This document shows positions 62,803 to 64,000 of a stretch of DNA of 64,000 nt, piece by piece. A program made the position numbers and the translations under genes. Under the pieces are notes generated by a model that was not told the DNA's origin, did not search any database, and saw nothing but the letters and a program-made list of their open reading frames with translations. Numbering within the stretch: position 1 is the stretch's first letter; every line of letters starts with the position of its first letter. This DNA comes from Odiellus spinosus. Its lineage: Eukaryota; Arthropoda; Arachnida; Opiliones; Phalangiidae. The stretch spans positions 16,889,320 through 16,953,319 of the forward strand of contig OY987230.1 in NCBI GenBank assembly GCA_963920705.1. Direction: 5' to 3'.

Positions 62803-63140
62803 AAGGAAAAAGGCAACCTTATCGATTCCTTATCGTTTAAATAGGCCTAATCCAACAGTAAAACAATTTAAAAACAAATAATAAACTTAACAGGAAAATA
62901 GGCTTAGCTAGATTGATGGAGAACTCCCCATATAAGAACTAGCGACCAATGACATTGATCAATGGCTCTTATACGGGGAATTCAGGATATCTCCATGAAT
63001 CCAGCTAAGCCTATTTTTATGGCAAGTTTTAAATTTATTTCTAATTTAATATATCTTTAATTTTTTTACTGTTGGATTATAGGCTTATTTAAACGATAAG
63101 GACTTGATAAAAAAACACTTGTTAAGGTTGCATCCTACCT
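62803..63140. mobile_element. TTAA foldback element between array copies 4 and 5
   Basis: TTAA flanks at 62799-62802 and 63141-63144. Arms: CCTTATCGTTTAAATAGGCC against GGCTTATTTAAACGATAAGG; TCCAACAGTAAA against TTTACTGTTGGA; GGAAAATAGGCTTAGCT against AGCTAAGCCTATTTTT; GAACTCCCCATATAAGA against TCTTATACGGGGAATTC near the centre. It shares arm sequence with the copies at 55115 and 59172. Confidence 0.82.
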
Positions 63141-63338
63141 TTAAGCTATGTTTTATCAGGAATTCATGAATAAATATAGAAGGAATATTTGACTTTGTTC
63201 CGACTCATAACCAAGGAACAGCTCCATTGGAAGAGTGAGATTCAGAGCACCTTTAGAGTGGTTCAGTGAAATTTGCTATTAAATAGTGAAGATTTGGTAC
63301 TTGTTTAAACCTTTATAAAAGTAATGAAGTACTTCTAG

Positions 63339-63412
63339 AAGGTGTATATGTTCAACCAATAATTTTTCGATATCAAAGGTGTATATGTTCAACCAATCGT
63401 TTTTCGATATCA
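63339..63412. repeat. Two tandem 37-bp units upstream of copy 5
   Basis: Unit starts AAGGTGTATATGTTCAACCA and ends TTTTTCGATATCA; the two copies differ at two bases. A third partial start (AAGGTGTATT) follows. Confidence 0.88.
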
Positions 63413-63590
63413 AAGGTGTATTAGTAACAACCACGCTAACTACGCGATAATTCACGATTTTATATCACAGCTGCTCTAATTTTCATCTGTGTTCCTTATT
63501 GTTGTGATAAAAGGCGCAATATAATTCGAAAACAATTCAGTCTTTTTTGTATCTTATAGAATAACTATACATTTAGGCTTAGTTAAAAAG

Positions 63591-64000
63591 ATGAAAGACA
63601 TTAAGGAAATTCGCCGAGAAAAACTAAACGTGTGCAAGAACATGTTTGCCCTTCTTGTATCCATCATGATCATGGATATAGGTAGATATCCAACCTTAGA
63701 ATTGCAAAGCAGCTATAACGCGGATAAAGGTTTAGGTACTATTTCGAAAAGTATCGGAGAAGGAACTTCGGTATTATTTTTATTATTTTTATCACCGTTT
63801 CTAATTGGTAAAATCGGCTTGAAAATCACCATCATCATAGGATTCTTCTTCCAAACTCTGTACATCGTATCAAATTTTTACCCAACTTGGCTTACTTTGA
63901 TCCCGGCTAACGTGTTATCTTTCGGTTTTAACCACGTAGGTCAAGTAGCCCAAAATACGCTGCTAACCATTTACTCTCAACGCTTATCCAACGTCTTCGA
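63591..64000 (+). CDS. UNC-93-like membrane protein, array copy 5 (cut by window end)
   Basis: Start ATG at 63591 and open to the last base, 136 complete codons. Shows a basic N-terminus, the first membrane segment, the signature LQSSYNADKGLGT, IGLKITIIIGF and NFYPTWLTLIP. No intron in the visible part, so it lacks the GLK intron of copy 4. The rest of the gene lies beyond the window. Confidence 0.88.
   Translation, partial: MKDIKEIRREKLNVCKNMFALLVSIMIMDIGRYPTLELQSSYNADKGLGTISKSIGEGTSVLFLLFLSPFLIGKIGLKITIIIGFFFQTLYIVSNFYPTWLTLIPANVLSFGFNHVGQVAQNTLLTIYSQRLSNVF

Larger units (their letters stand above)
62742..63590. other. Spacer between array copies 4 and 5
   Basis: Contains the foldback element at 62803-63140 and two tandem 37-bp units at 63339-63412 (AAGGTGTATATGTTCAACCA start), about 180-250 nt upstream of copy 5. 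The latter may overlap its promoter. Confidence 0.7.

Overview
This window is eukaryotic nuclear DNA, very probably from an invertebrate bilaterian animal. It is AT-rich and has spliced genes with GT-AG introns, homopolymer and microsatellite tracts, and many short palindromic transposon remnants. The gene set is metazoan: a TGF-beta/activin type I receptor, hamartin (TSC1), SMG7, SLC35E1, an ANKRD34/ANKRD63-like ankyrin protein and UNC-93-type membrane proteins. Two alternative ligand-binding exons in the receptor recall arthropod baboon genes. SMG7 is present, and as far as I recall it is missing from Drosophila, so a non-dipteran arthropod is a reasonable guess; the sequence alone does not prove the taxon.

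Layout. (1) 976-14587, plus strand: activin/TGF-beta type I receptor, 5' end missing. Two homologous, phase-matched extracellular exons (976-1130 and 2059-2219) look mutually exclusive. (2) 19438-24670, plus: TSC1, 16 coding exons, complete. (3) 26970-32678, minus: SMG7, 18 coding exons, complete, convergent with TSC1. (4) 33395-37179, plus: SLC35E1, six coding exons, divergent from SMG7. (5) 39448-48376, plus: ankyrin-repeat gene of the ANKRD34/63 type, three coding exons with large introns. (6) 50190 to the window end, plus: a tandem array of five UNC-93-like genes, the last cut by the window edge.

Exon boundaries were read by hand from splice sites, phase and family alignment from memory. 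In the four complete single genes and the four complete array members the listed exons sum to an open frame with one stop. The spaces between exons hold foldback elements flanked by TTAA or TA, a 259-bp tandem duplication, minisatellites, and a recurrent GTCAGGGAA-type degenerate repeat.

The genes are not an operon and need not act together, although TSC1 (mTORC1 control) and SMG7 (nonsense-mediated decay) both sit in PIKK-linked pathways. The most notable items are the frame-enforced exon pair in the receptor with a pyrimidine-rich minisatellite beside it, and the UNC-93 array, in which three complete copies have their own 5' intron position and related foldback elements lie in three of the four spacers.
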